Shown: positions 37,834 through 47,452 of the stretch, one piece after another | Layout of the letters: each line of letters begins with the position of its first letter | Position numbering within the stretch: the first letter of the stretch is position 1 | Assembly: GCA_015487495.1 (NCBI GenBank) | Contig: WFPP01000067.1 | Coordinates: 1-64,000 of the forward strand | DNA length: 64,000 nt | Reading direction: 5' to 3' | Source of the DNA: Thiomicrorhabdus sp. | GTDB lineage: Bacteria > Pseudomonadota > Gammaproteobacteria > Thiomicrospirales > Thiomicrospiraceae | Position numbers and translations under genes: made by a program | The notes under the pieces: generated by a model | Told to the model about the DNA's origin: nothing | What the model saw: the letters and a program-made list of their open reading frames with translations, nothing else | Database searches by the model: none

Positions 37834-39168
37834 TTATTCTTGAGAGTAGTCTGTATCAACGGTTGCATAGTTGATATTAATATTAAGTGCTTCGAGAAGT
37901 TTTCCCATAGCATTAAGCGTTCGGTATTGTGCTGTATTGAGATCCGCTTCTGTTTCAATTTGTGTTAGTTGTGCACTAATGTATTCATTTTCGGTATTGA
38001 GCAAATCGAGCAGTGAGCGGCGACCTAGGCTGAATTGTTTACGGTAACCTTGTAGGGTGTCGTAAGTGAGTTGAATGTGTTGATCAATATAGACCATTTG
38101 TTCGTTTAAATACTCCTGAGCGGCCCAAGCGTAGGTTAGATTTTCAATGGTTTGTCTACGGGAGTTATTACGAATTTCTGTCGCTTGTTGAATGCCACTG
38201 GCAGTTGTATCTCTGGCGGCAACGTCTTTTCCTCCATTATAAAGATTGTATCGTAGTCTTAACATGGCTTGTAAGTTATGGTTTTTACCTTCAAACCCAT
38301 TTAGGTTGTTGTCCAGAGTTTTTTGTAATTCAAGATCAATGCGAGGATAGTATGGTTGTGCTGCGGTGGCATGTTGTGCTCGAGCTTCAGCAATGTCAGC
38401 ATTGGCTGAACGTAAAGTGGGATGCTCGGTCAGAGCAATGTTAATCGCTTCGTCCAGCGTTTCTGGAAACTGGAATTGCATGGTCGGTTTTAACAGTTGT
38501 GTTTCAGGCATTCGTCCAAGCACACGTTGAAAGCGTGTTCGGGCATCCATGTAATTATTTCGGGTTGCCACTAAATTTGAATTGGATAGTGCTAAACGCG
38601 CTTTGGCTTGATCCACTTCAACCTGATTACCAATACCTGCTTCGGTACGTTGTTGAATTTGATCTAAAATACGTTCATGAGTGGATTTGCTTTTAATCGC
38701 AAGTTTCATTAAGTCCTGTTGTTTGGCCAAATCAATATAAGCGGTGACCATATCAAGCGCAATTTTATTTGCTGTTGCTTGTGCAGAATATCCCGCTGCA
38801 TCTAAACGTGCCTTTTGGCGGGAAATTTCATTGACTGTTGCATAGCCCTCAAAAATATTTTCTGTTAAGCGTAAACTTGCTTCGGTTCGGGTTAGGCTGG
38901 TTTCTGCAAATCCTCGTCGATCCGTTTCTTCTAATCCGATTCCTGCACTTAAGTCAATTTTAGGATACCAGCTACCTTTGGCTCCTTTTAAATCAGACTT
39001 AACTCCTTGATGTATTTTTAGTTGTTCACGAAACTCAGGATTATGTAGAATCGCATCTTCAACGGTTGTGGCAAGATCCATTGCGAATGTGCTGTGGGTC
39101 ATGCTAAATAACGTTATAACCCCACTGAGTGTTATCAGCAGTTTAGCGTGTGATAATCGTATTTTCAT
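37834..39168 (-). CDS. lapE: TolC-like outer membrane protein of a type I secretion system (LapE-like)
   Basis: I start at Met5 of the longest frame (39168), with GGA seven bases upstream and a clean signal peptide MKIRLSHAKLL...STFA; 444 residues. Two outer-membrane efflux repeats are visible, each with long coiled-coil helices (YSAQATANKIALDMVTAYIDL; YAWAAQEYLNEQM). It should form the outer-membrane channel for a LapBC exporter. It is last of the Lap string, 39 bases after a LuxR-type gene. The Lap assignment rests on the neighbourhood. Confidence 0.88.
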   Translation of the reverse strand: MKIRLSHAKLLITLSGVITLFSMTHSTFAMDLATTVEDAILHNPEFREQLKIHQGVKSDLKGAKGSWYPKIDLSAGIGLEETDRRGFAETSLTRTEASLRLTENIFEGYATVNEISRQKARLDAAGYSAQATANKIALDMVTAYIDLAKQQDLMKLAIKSKSTHERILDQIQQRTEAGIGNQVEVDQAKARLALSNSNLVATRNNYMDARTRFQRVLGRMPETQLLKPTMQFQFPETLDEAINIALTEHPTLRSANADIAEARAQHATAAQPYYPRIDLELQKTLDNNLNGFEGKNHNLQAMLRLRYNLYNGGKDVAARDTTASGIQQATEIRNNSRRQTIENLTYAWAAQEYLNEQMVYIDQHIQLTYDTLQGYRKQFSLGRRSLLDLLNTENEYISAQLTQIETEADLNTAQYRTLNAMGKLLEALNININYATVDTDYSQE

Positions 39169-39207
39169 AGGTGCATCCATTTTTCTAATAAGTAAATTTG
39201 TGTAATT

Positions 39208-39804
39208 CTACCAGTTGTGTATTCTTAAAGCCAAGGCTAGGCGGTCAGAAACATTTAATTTTTCGAATATATTGTGTATGTGTGATTTGACGGTGCGTTC
39301 AGTAATATCAAGATCTCTGGCAATTTCTCGGTTTCCTTTCATTTTAAGTATTTGTTCTACGACTTGGTTTTCTCGTGCAGTAAGTCGTGTTTTCCAGTCT
39401 TCATTTTTTATGGGTGTTTGTTCTACCTGATGGATCATTGCCTGCATAATCGACTGTCCTAACCAAATACTGCCTGCTTCAATGGTATTAAGGGCTTGTT
39501 GGATTCTTTCGACAGTTGCATGCGTATTAAGGTAGCCTTTAATTCCCAGCTTGAAAAGTTCGAGTCCTTCTTGGTTAGAAGGATCATCGCTAAAAGCAAG
39601 TATATTAAAGCCTTGTTGGCTAAGTTGTTTAAGTGTTTCAGGGGTGGCGTGTTCTGAAAGTTGAATTAATAAAATGACATTATCAGAGTGAAACCGTTGG
39701 TTAAGGGTGTCCAGTTCATACAGCACTTTTGCATTAGACCCACACGCCGAAAGCCAATTTTTTAAGGCATTGGGTGTTTGTATAAAAATTAAAGGACGTT
39801 TCAT
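39208..39804 (-). CDS. LuxR-type regulator with degenerate receiver domain
   Basis: The 198-residue protein has a C-terminal LuxR helix-turn-helix (~135-195, LTARENQVVEQILKMKGNREIAR...DITERTVKSHIHNIFEKL) and an N-terminal receiver-like fold. At the place of the phospho-acceptor the sequence is VILLIQLSEHA, with no aspartate, and the N-terminal acidic pair is absent. It therefore probably acts without phosphorylation. It lies between lapC and lapE on the same strand, so it may control the adhesin system. Similar regulators occur near lap genes in other gammaproteobacteria. Confidence 0.85.
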   Translation of the reverse strand: MKRPLIFIQTPNALKNWLSACGSNAKVLYELDTLNQRFHSDNVILLIQLSEHATPETLKQLSQQGFNILAFSDDPSNQEGLELFKLGIKGYLNTHATVERIQQALNTIEAGSIWLGQSIMQAMIHQVEQTPIKNEDWKTRLTARENQVVEQILKMKGNREIARDLDITERTVKSHIHNIFEKLNVSDRLALALRIHNW

Positions 39805-39918
39805 TTATGCAGTTAGCCTTTGGGTATTTTAATGTTTCATTAAATCATGGCTTGGTTTAAATGTACTTATATAGCAAGTATATTATATAAAATTGGTTCG
39901 TTGGGAGTATAAATTTAT

Positions 39919-41379
39919 TTATGATTCCCTTAAAGCCAGTTCTTGAGCTTTAATGATAGGTTTTAAAAGGTAGTCAAGCAATGTATGCTTGCCAACAATA
40001 ATATCAACGCTGGCGGTCATTCCAGGTAATAAATAAAGCGGATTATCGGGAGTGCCAAGGTGGTTTTCATTGGTTTCAATGCGGGCAATGTAGTAGCTGT
40101 TTCCTTCTTCATCGGTAATCGTATCGGCCGATATTTGAGTCACGGTACCATCCAGCCCGCCATAAATTGCAAAATCATAAGCGGTAAATTTTACTTTTGC
40201 CGTAAGGCCTTTGTAAATAAAGCCAATATCAGCAGGTAAGATTTTGGTTTCAAGTACAAGCGTATCATCATCAGGAACAATTTCAATAATATCACTGCCA
40301 GGTTGTACAACGCCACCAATGGTATTGATAAAGATTTGTTTAATGGTTCCATTGACCGGAGACTTTATTTCTGTTCGAATAACACGGTCTGCAAGAGCGG
40401 TTTTGGACTTTTCAATTTGACCAATTTCGGCTAACACCATATTGAGTTCTTCATGAGCCTCATTCATGAGTACTTCTTTGGCTTCAACTCGTTTGGATCG
40501 AAATTCTGAAATAATGGATTTGAGTTTTGGGATACTGTATTCCACTGATTTTAGTTTGGAATAGGCTTCATTTTCTTCTCGCTGCAGTTTTAATAAATCA
40601 ACATGGGAGGCAATGCCAAGATCCACTAACGGCTGGGTGAGTGCAACTTCTTGTTTTAAGAGTTCATGAGAGCGCTGTAACTGTTTAAGTTGGTTTTTTG
40701 CCTCTTTCAGCTCCAGTTTTTTCTGTTCAATTTGTTCTGAAATAATTAAATCATTGGTTTTATGTTGTTTTAAACGGGCGTTATATAAATGGTACTCTCG
40801 ATTATAAAGGTCTTGGATCCGGGCGTTTTCTGCCTTATCCAATTTGAATGGCTTGTTAAATGCTTCCGCCTTTAAGCGCTGAGCGCGTGCCATGAGTTGC
40901 GCTTCTTTTATTTCGCTTTCATCAAAGGAGCTTGAAAATTGGGTATTATCCAGTTTCATTAATGTTTGCCCTTTTTTGACATTGTCACCCGTGTGGATAA
41001 AAATATCTTCAACGATACCACCTTCCAAATTCTGAATAACTTGTATTTTACTGGAGGGAACGACTTTTCCTTCACCACGTACAATCTTATCCAGTTCAGC
41101 ATAATTGGCCCAAGTGATCAGCCAAATGACAACCAGTAAGATTACCCAAACCAGCCATTGAGACTTGGCAGTGGGTTTTTCGAGTGCTGCTTGACTTAAG
41201 CTGGACATGAATTCAATGTCGCGGGCAATAATTTTTTCTTTTTGTTCCCTTTCTTTTGCCAGCATTTGTTCTTCTGGTGCTAGGGAACGGGCTTGTTTTT
41301 GCACTTCGACCTTGTCATTTTTAGTAGCAGAAGGCGGTCTGTTTTCTTGTGGGGCTTGTTTTTCAATGTGCTTTTTCAT
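39919..41379 (-). CDS. lapC: Type I secretion periplasmic adaptor (LapC/HlyD family)
   Basis: The 486-residue protein has an N-terminal cytoplasmic part (~1-75), one membrane helix (~78-95, WLVWVILLVVIWLITWANY), a lipoyl-type half-domain (VIQNLEGGIVEDIFIHTGD), a long coiled-coil hairpin and the HlyD C-terminal region (IKSPVNGTIKQIFINTIGGVVQPG). It links the LapB transporter to the LapE channel. Its start overlaps lapB by 4 bases (ATGA). Confidence 0.92.
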   Translation of the reverse strand: MKKHIEKQAPQENRPPSATKNDKVEVQKQARSLAPEEQMLAKEREQKEKIIARDIEFMSSLSQAALEKPTAKSQWLVWVILLVVIWLITWANYAELDKIVRGEGKVVPSSKIQVIQNLEGGIVEDIFIHTGDNVKKGQTLMKLDNTQFSSSFDESEIKEAQLMARAQRLKAEAFNKPFKLDKAENARIQDLYNREYHLYNARLKQHKTNDLIISEQIEQKKLELKEAKNQLKQLQRSHELLKQEVALTQPLVDLGIASHVDLLKLQREENEAYSKLKSVEYSIPKLKSIISEFRSKRVEAKEVLMNEAHEELNMVLAEIGQIEKSKTALADRVIRTEIKSPVNGTIKQIFINTIGGVVQPGSDIIEIVPDDDTLVLETKILPADIGFIYKGLTAKVKFTAYDFAIYGGLDGTVTQISADTITDEEGNSYYIARIETNENHLGTPDNPLYLLPGMTASVDIIVGKHTLLDYLLKPIIKAQELALRES

Positions 41380-43619
41380 GAGGCTTTCTTTTTGCTTATT
41401 TTGCCTGTTTTAAGGGCTTCTAATACCGTTTGTTTCGGGCCGTCGGCGATTATTTTTCCGTTATCCACGACCATTAAGCGGTCAACGAGTTGCAATAAAC
41501 TCATTTTATGGGTTACCAGAAGTATGGTGCTTTTTTGTGTCCCTTGTTTCAGTCGGTTGATCATGATTTGTTCGGTTTTTGCATCCATTGCATTGGTGGG
41601 TTCATCAAATAGATAAATAGGTGATTCCAATAGCAGTGCACGTGCAACCGCGATGCTTTGACGCTGACCGCCTGATAAGGATTTACCGCCTTCATCAATA
41701 CGTAAACTATAGCCAGAAGGATGTTGCTTGATAAAATCATCTACGCCAGCAAGTTTTGATGCCTTTAAAATAGCACTGTCGTCTATGTAAGGGGCTTTGT
41801 AAGAGATATTGTCACGAACATCGCCACTAAATAAAGTGATGTCTTGAGGAACATAATTGATGTTATGCCTAAGCTCTGCGGGGTCTAATTGAGTAATATC
41901 GATGCCATCGATTAAAATAGAGCCTTCATCCACTTGATAAAACCCTAAAATTAATTTTTCAATGGTGGATTTTCCGGATCCTATACGGCCAATAATACCC
42001 ACTTTGGTTCCTGCTTCAATCACAAAGCTGACTCGGTCTAGAGCTCGTTTGGTTTCACCTGGGTAGGTAAAGCTGACGTTGTTAAATTCGATTCGACCTT
42101 CAAAACAGGGGTGTTGAATAAAATGTTTTGTTGTGGGGCGCTCAATTTCTTTTTGCATAAGTTCATTCAAGGACTCTAATGCGGTTTTGGTTTGAGAGTA
42201 AGAAGAGGTGAGGTTTGCAAATTGCCCCATAGGACCAATGGCTCTTTGGCTAAGCATAACGGTCGCAATTAAGCCCCCCATCGTTAATTCACCTGCGGTA
42301 ATAAAATAGACCCCCGTCAAAACAATCACAACGGTACTGATTTGTTGCATAAATCCAGTCATTCTGGAGATGGAGCTTTGTAACATTTTAGATTTAAGAC
42401 TGGCTTTTGCAATTTCACCAATGGCTTGTTCCCATTTCCATTGTGAACGTGCTTCGACGCCTAAAGATTTAATCGTATCAATCGCAGTCAGTGTTTCAAT
42501 CAGTACCGCATTTTTTTGGTTGTTGGCAAGAAAAGAGGCTTCAATGCTACGCTGTATTGGTCCCTTTAATAAAAGGCTGTAAATCATAATGATTAAAATG
42601 ATGGTAACTGGAACTAAAACAATTAGGCCGGCAATGTAAAAAATAACCAGCAAGAAAATAATGGTAAAAGGCAAATCAACCAAAGAGGCAATGGTACCAG
42701 AGGTAAAAAAATTACGAATGCTGTCAAACTCTTTTAGGGTATTGGCAAACGCCCCAATGGAGCCACTTCGATTGGCCATGGTAAGCCCGAGCGTTTGTTC
42801 AAACAGTTTGGCAGACATAATGACATCGCTTTTTTTGCCCGCGACTTCTAAAAAATAAGAGCGTAAATATTTTAAGAGCACATCAAATAAGTAGACAACA
42901 CTGACGCCAATAGCGAGCACCCATAATGACTCAATCGCATTGTTTGGCACAATACGGTCATAGACATTCATAACAAACAGGGGGTTGGCCAAAATAAAAA
43001 TATTAATGACGATGGAAGCAATTAACACGTCCCGATAAATGGCTTTGGAAGCCCAAAGTGTACTCCAGAACCAGTGTCCATCCTGAAATCCAAGTAGATT
43101 TTCAGATTTTTTATCACTGTGCATTTTGGTGGTTAGGTAGACGGCATAGCCGGAGTAATCTTCTTTCAGTTTGGCTAGGTCAACTTGAAGCGTTCCTTCT
43201 GAGGCATCAGGAAGAATGATTCTTGCGGTGTTGGAATGTAGATCAATGTGTTCAAGAAGGCAAGCTTGATTCTCTTTAAGTATGAGGATACAGGGAAGGA
43301 CTAAATTTGAAATGTTTTCAATAGGTCGCTCCTTAAAGCGAGCGATTAAATTAGCCCGTTCTGCTGCCCGAGTAAATATTTTAGGAGAGATGCCCTCTTT
43401 TTCAATTGGCAGTCCTGCAATGAGAGCATCTTTGGAGAATGTCTGACGATTGAGCTTGGTGTAGACGACCAGGCAGTCTAATAGTGGACTGCAGAACTCT
43501 GAACTGGATGACTTTTGTGCAACCTGTTCAATCTCTTCTTCTGAAGTGGATAGGTTTTCTTCAGTTTGAACCTTATTTTTTTTCACCTTGAGCTTTTCGT
43601 TGTTTTGTTTTTCAGCCAT
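41376..43619 (-). CDS. lapB: Type I secretion ABC transporter, ATPase/permease (LapB type)
   Basis: Over 747 residues it has a C39-like N-terminal domain (~45-180) without a catalytic cysteine at the peptidase position (SPLLDCLVVYTKLN), six membrane helices (~200-470) and an ABC domain. The ABC domain has Walker A GRIGSGKST, signature LSGGQRQSIAVARAL and Walker B IYLFDEPT. The degenerate C39 domain is the pattern of exporters of RTX and LapA-type adhesins. No adhesin gene lies in this window. It is followed by lapC with a 4-base overlap. Confidence 0.93.
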   Translation of the reverse strand: MAEKQNNEKLKVKKNKVQTEENLSTSEEEIEQVAQKSSSSEFCSPLLDCLVVYTKLNRQTFSKDALIAGLPIEKEGISPKIFTRAAERANLIARFKERPIENISNLVLPCILILKENQACLLEHIDLHSNTARIILPDASEGTLQVDLAKLKEDYSGYAVYLTTKMHSDKKSENLLGFQDGHWFWSTLWASKAIYRDVLIASIVINIFILANPLFVMNVYDRIVPNNAIESLWVLAIGVSVVYLFDVLLKYLRSYFLEVAGKKSDVIMSAKLFEQTLGLTMANRSGSIGAFANTLKEFDSIRNFFTSGTIASLVDLPFTIIFLLVIFYIAGLIVLVPVTIILIIMIYSLLLKGPIQRSIEASFLANNQKNAVLIETLTAIDTIKSLGVEARSQWKWEQAIGEIAKASLKSKMLQSSISRMTGFMQQISTVVIVLTGVYFITAGELTMGGLIATVMLSQRAIGPMGQFANLTSSYSQTKTALESLNELMQKEIERPTTKHFIQHPCFEGRIEFNNVSFTYPGETKRALDRVSFVIEAGTKVGIIGRIGSGKSTIEKLILGFYQVDEGSILIDGIDITQLDPAELRHNINYVPQDITLFSGDVRDNISYKAPYIDDSAILKASKLAGVDDFIKQHPSGYSLRIDEGGKSLSGGQRQSIAVARALLLESPIYLFDEPTNAMDAKTEQIMINRLKQGTQKSTILLVTHKMSLLQLVDRLMVVDNGKIIADGPKQTVLEALKTGKISKKKAS

Positions 43620-43650
43620 GTGTTTTGAGTGTCTCTTTTAAGGGTTGAGT

Positions 43651-45606
43651 TTAAAGAGATTTACGTGCTATAAGAGCCGAAGGAGCACCATAATAATAGC
43701 CTTGGAAGTATTTAACACCTAAGGATGCAAACTCTTTTTGTTGAACCTCATTTTCAATCGCCATTGCAATGACTTTAATGTCTAGGCTATCGGCCAATTC
43801 ACATAAACTTGATACATAATTTTGTGTTTGTTCATCTGATGTAATGGCTTTGCTGAAAGAGGGGTCTAGCTTTATGTATTCTGGGCGTAAATCCTGAAGG
43901 TAGTTTACATTACTAAGGCGACAACCGAAGTGATCAATACCAAATCCGACACCCAGTTGTTTTAATTCGTTAATAAGAGGCCATGACACCCCTTTTTCTT
44001 CTGAAACAAGACGTTCTGGCATTTCAAAAGAGATGGACGATGTGATTTCACTGGAAGCCTTAAGAGTTTTAAGTAACCATTTTTTAAACATAACGTTTTC
44101 TAATACGGACTTAGAAAGGTTGATGGCAATCGAGTGGTTTGCAACTTGCATGCTCAGGTATTGTATTGAAAGTTGAATAACTAGCTTGTCAATTTCTTCA
44201 ATTCGATTGAGTTGTTCTACAGCAGGCATAAAATAACCTGCTGTACGGATAGTGCCTTTTACATCGGTTAAGCGAATAAGCACTTCCTGGTCATAAATTT
44301 CACGGTTTTTATCATAAGAACTTTGTTGAAACAGTATAAAGCGTTCTTCAAAAAAGGCTTGGTTCAGCATTTTATCCCATGATAAATTTTGTGCCTGATT
44401 TTTGGTATCGGTTTTATAAAAGAAAACTTGGTTTTGGCCTTGTTGACTGGCTTGATTGATAGCAAAATCCAGGTTGGCTAGTAAGGCTGTTCGGCTTTGT
44501 TCGGGTTCGTAATGTAAATAGGCTGCGGATAAGCTACTTTGTGCTTCTTCAGCAGAGAGCTCTTTTAGAATGTTGGGCAGGCTTTGGACAATTTGTTCGG
44601 CTTGAGGGCCAATTTGTTCGGCCTGAGAGTTGGGCAGTACTGCAATCAGCTCTGTACCATTTAGTCGGGCAAATAAACTGTTGTTATGACGTAGGTGAGC
44701 TTGCATAGTGTCTGCAAGGGCTCGCATTACTTTATTGCCCATGATATAGCCATATTTTTCATTAATGTTTTTTAGATTTTGTATTTGTAATAAAAAAACA
44801 GTCCCTGCAACGCATTCATTTTTAGGGTCCAGTAAACTATCAATCATCATTTCAAAATGACGGCGGTTATGCAGACCCGTAACGGTATCTTGATAGGCAA
44901 TTTTTTGCAATTTTTCAACAGTAATCGCATCACGTTCAAAGACGGTTTTTAATTTGGTTACCATGGTATTCATGGCGCATACCACCTCTTGAAATTCAGT
45001 TGTTTTGGGAAGTTCGTCTTGGATAAGATACTCTTTTTGGACAATAGCGCATGCTTGTGCCTCCATTTTTTTAAGGGGTTTAAGCATCATCTTTAGAACA
45101 ATAATAATAATGAGGATGGCAATGATGGCGGAAATTAAGAACCAGGTGAGCAGAGTTGTGGTTGATTTCCATAATTCAATGTAAGCGTACCCAGCATGAC
45201 TGGTAACAGAGAGTGTTCCAATCGGCATCCATCCAGATTGTACAAGTGCTTCAGCTGTGGGAGTAGACAGTTGAATTGCATTGATAAAAAAGGAAGGTAC
45301 GGCGTCCATTTTTTTAGCGTTCGTCTTTTGGTAAAGAATCTTTCCTTCAACATCTTTCAGAGTAATATTGGAGTAGTAGCCTCGGTCAAAAACGGCATTA
45401 ATCATGGTTTCCATGCTGGAAATATCATTAGGATCGGTAAGGGTACTAAGGGACAAACCCAGAGACGTTGCAGTATCCTGGGCGTGAGAATGGAGTTGAT
45501 CTTGTAAAAAGTGTTTCGTATTACTTAAATTTAAGCTAAATGTACCAACCAGCAGGATGAGTAGTAGCGATACAATGAAGAGTACCATCTGTTTATTTAA
45601 ACTCAT
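43651..45606 (-). CDS. lapD: Inner-membrane c-di-GMP receptor LapD
   Basis: The 651-residue order is membrane helix (~8-26), periplasmic LapD/MoxY domain (~27-150), second helix (~150-172), HAMP, degenerate GGDEF (ARLNGTELIAVLP) and degenerate EAL (QEVLIR in place of EAL). Loss of both catalytic motifs is the LapD pattern: c-di-GMP binding to the EAL domain makes the periplasmic domain hold LapG. The neighbouring lapG confirms the call. A small tandem duplication (QAEQIGPQAEQI) occurs in the GGDEF part. It is 31 bases before lapB. Confidence 0.93.
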   Translation of the reverse strand: MSLNKQMVLFIVSLLLILLVGTFSLNLSNTKHFLQDQLHSHAQDTATSLGLSLSTLTDPNDISSMETMINAVFDRGYYSNITLKDVEGKILYQKTNAKKMDAVPSFFINAIQLSTPTAEALVQSGWMPIGTLSVTSHAGYAYIELWKSTTTLLTWFLISAIIAILIIIIVLKMMLKPLKKMEAQACAIVQKEYLIQDELPKTTEFQEVVCAMNTMVTKLKTVFERDAITVEKLQKIAYQDTVTGLHNRRHFEMMIDSLLDPKNECVAGTVFLLQIQNLKNINEKYGYIMGNKVMRALADTMQAHLRHNNSLFARLNGTELIAVLPNSQAEQIGPQAEQIVQSLPNILKELSAEEAQSSLSAAYLHYEPEQSRTALLANLDFAINQASQQGQNQVFFYKTDTKNQAQNLSWDKMLNQAFFEERFILFQQSSYDKNREIYDQEVLIRLTDVKGTIRTAGYFMPAVEQLNRIEEIDKLVIQLSIQYLSMQVANHSIAINLSKSVLENVMFKKWLLKTLKASSEITSSISFEMPERLVSEEKGVSWPLINELKQLGVGFGIDHFGCRLSNVNYLQDLRPEYIKLDPSFSKAITSDEQTQNYVSSLCELADSLDIKVIAMAIENEVQQKEFASLGVKYFQGYYYGAPSALIARKSL

Positions 45607-45681
45607 GATGTTCGTCCTTTTTTATTTTTTACTCCCTCTTTTTTAACCAGAGAGGATTGTAAAATGTCGTTGAGTTTTTTC

Positions 45682-46347
45682 TTATGGTTTGTTTAGGCGT
45701 TCCAGTAAATTATTCCAGGCTTTTAATTTTTGAGTACCTCCTGAAACAGAGCGACCTTTCCCGCGTTGTTTTGCTAACCATAACCCATCCCCGTTAAAGC
45801 TGTAAACAGGAACAAGGTCGCTTCGCTTGGTGGCTTCTAATATACGCTTGTTAATGTTGTCTAGAACAAGAGGAATGGATCTAGGCGTTTTAAAGTAGGT
45901 TAGAACCATATGAGCCTGATTTAAGCGAATGGCTTTTACATAGGTAAGATAGAGTTTTGCTTCGGAAACACCCAAGGCTTTTAAGGTAAAATATTTTGCA
46001 ATGGTATAGTCCTCACAATCTCCTGCATCTGTTGAAAGCATTTCAACAGGGGTGGCCCAATAATCGGTTTTTTTCCAGTGGTCAATGTCATCAACAAAAG
46101 GGACCTCATTAAAGAAATCATTAACGGCCTTTAATTGAATGTCTTCTGGCTGGTTTATATTGTCATTTACAAGTTGTTGCCACGCTTGTAATCGTCGTCC
46201 AGCTAAAAAACCATATTTTTGAATTGCTTCTTGGATTTCTTGTTCAGAAACGATTTGAGGAGCAACATTAGCAGAGACACCAATGAACCCACCTAATACG
46301 AATAGGTAGCCGAAAAATAATAAATGAATCCGTGGCCAGTTTTTCAT
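45682..46347 (-). CDS. lapG: Periplasmic cysteine protease LapG
   Basis: Starting at the ATG at 46347 (221 residues) gives a signal peptide (KNWPRIHLLFFGYLFVLGGF...SANVA). A TTG at 46383 is possible but adds 12 residues before it. The bacterial transglutaminase-like domain has the catalytic Cys in DAGDCEDYTIAKYF, flanked by Asp and Glu that bind calcium in LapG proteins. The His is in NQAHMVLTYF and the Asp in PLVLDNINK. LapG cuts the N-terminus of LapA-type adhesins, releasing cells from surfaces, unless LapD captures it. Confidence 0.93.
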   Translation of the reverse strand: MKNWPRIHLLFFGYLFVLGGFIGVSANVAPQIVSEQEIQEAIQKYGFLAGRRLQAWQQLVNDNINQPEDIQLKAVNDFFNEVPFVDDIDHWKKTDYWATPVEMLSTDAGDCEDYTIAKYFTLKALGVSEAKLYLTYVKAIRLNQAHMVLTYFKTPRSIPLVLDNINKRILEATKRSDLVPVYSFNGDGLWLAKQRGKGRSVSGGTQKLKAWNNLLERLNKP

Positions 46348-46360
46348 ACACTTAAGTGTA
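46347..46360. promoter_or_regulatory. 14-bp perfect palindrome at the lapG start
   Basis: TACACTTAAGTGTA is a perfect palindrome whose first base is the A of the lapG start codon. It occupies the place of the Shine-Dalgarno sequence, and no other ribosome-binding site is evident. It could be an operator or an RNA hairpin that controls translation, or chance. Confidence 0.35.
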
Positions 46361-46443
46361 TACAGGCTGATGAATAAAGGCAATTGTTGTTCATTAAATT
46401 CAATGTTTTAGAAAGTTAATGAACAACATTATAAGCGTTACCG

Positions 46444-47367
46444 CTATTTGCGGAGCATTTCAGGGGGAAGGCTCAGTAACGCATTATCAGGAAGTTCTTC
46501 AAGTGTGATGACTTGTAACTCAATACGACGGTTTTCCTGACGACCTTCTTCGGTACTGTTATCAGCAACAGGGTGATTTTCACCATAACCGTTAATGTAA
46601 ACTTTTTGTCCAATATGCCCAAGTTCTTGAATAATAAAGTTTTTGGCACTGTTGGCTCTGCGCCAGGAAAGGCGCATGTTCATGTCTTCTGCCCCAACAT
46701 AATCTGTGTGTCCAGAAATCAGAACGATTTCATCTTCTTTTAAATTGCTGAGCATTGCCGCATCACGCTTTAAAATGGGTTTTTGGCTGTCTTTAATATC
46801 ATGTGAATAGGTGTCAAAAATAATGTTGGTTAAGACGTATTCATGAGGTTCACAACCATGACGGTTAACGGTAGCATTGAGAGGAGTATCCAGACATTGA
46901 TCTATTTTATCATCAATCTTGTCCTTATCCAGGTCAATAATTTCACAACCTTGTGCATCAACCGTAGCCCCTTTAGGCGTGCTTGGACACTTGTCCCTAC
47001 TGTCAGGCACGCCATCACCGTCTTCGTCGTTTTCACAGCCAAAGCGATTAACAATGACGCCAGGTGCGGTATTGGGGCATTGGTCAATTCGGTCAACAAC
47101 CTGATCTTTGTCGTTGTCGATTTCGCAACCTGTTTGATCAACGTTTGCTCCCAAAAGGGTGTTCAGGCAGTGATCATACTGATCTTTTACACCATCTTGA
47201 TCTAGGTCTTTATAGTAGACTGACGTTTGTTTTGCATCATAGCTTGTTAGGCTTTCAATGGCATGGGTAACAGGGTTTTTTTCAGGGGCATTATCAGCAT
47301 ACGTTGAAAGGGGAGTAAGGGTTGCGAATAAGCCACTGGTTGCTAAGACGATTGTCGTTTTCTTCAT
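46444..47367 (-). CDS. OmpA-family protein with TSP3 calcium-binding repeats
   Basis: The 307-residue protein has a signal peptide (~1-24, ending TYA). Four thrombospondin type 3-like repeats (~50-172; DLDQDGVKDQYDHC, DEDGDGVPDSRDKC) carry Asp-rich calcium loops and paired cysteines. The OmpA C-terminal domain (~175-290) has GHTDYVGAEDMNMRLSWRRA and ENRRIEL for peptidoglycan binding. It is 96 bases upstream of lapG on the same strand and probably first of the Lap transcript. OmpA-like proteins are found beside lap genes in other species. Confidence 0.92.
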   Translation of the reverse strand: MKKTTIVLATSGLFATLTPLSTYADNAPEKNPVTHAIESLTSYDAKQTSVYYKDLDQDGVKDQYDHCLNTLLGANVDQTGCEIDNDKDQVVDRIDQCPNTAPGVIVNRFGCENDEDGDGVPDSRDKCPSTPKGATVDAQGCEIIDLDKDKIDDKIDQCLDTPLNATVNRHGCEPHEYVLTNIIFDTYSHDIKDSQKPILKRDAAMLSNLKEDEIVLISGHTDYVGAEDMNMRLSWRRANSAKNFIIQELGHIGQKVYINGYGENHPVADNSTEEGRQENRRIELQVITLEELPDNALLSLPPEMLRK

Positions 47368-47452
47368 AAATTGCTCTATCTGTTTTTGGTATCTTTTAAC
47401 TACGTGAATGGATTATTTTTGGTGTTTAACGTTTTAATTCTCTTTTTTAATC

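Noticed and set aside
44580-44630. Tandem duplication in lapD as a regulatory repeat
   Set aside because: Only two copies of a short QAEQI unit in a degenerate domain; most likely neutral.
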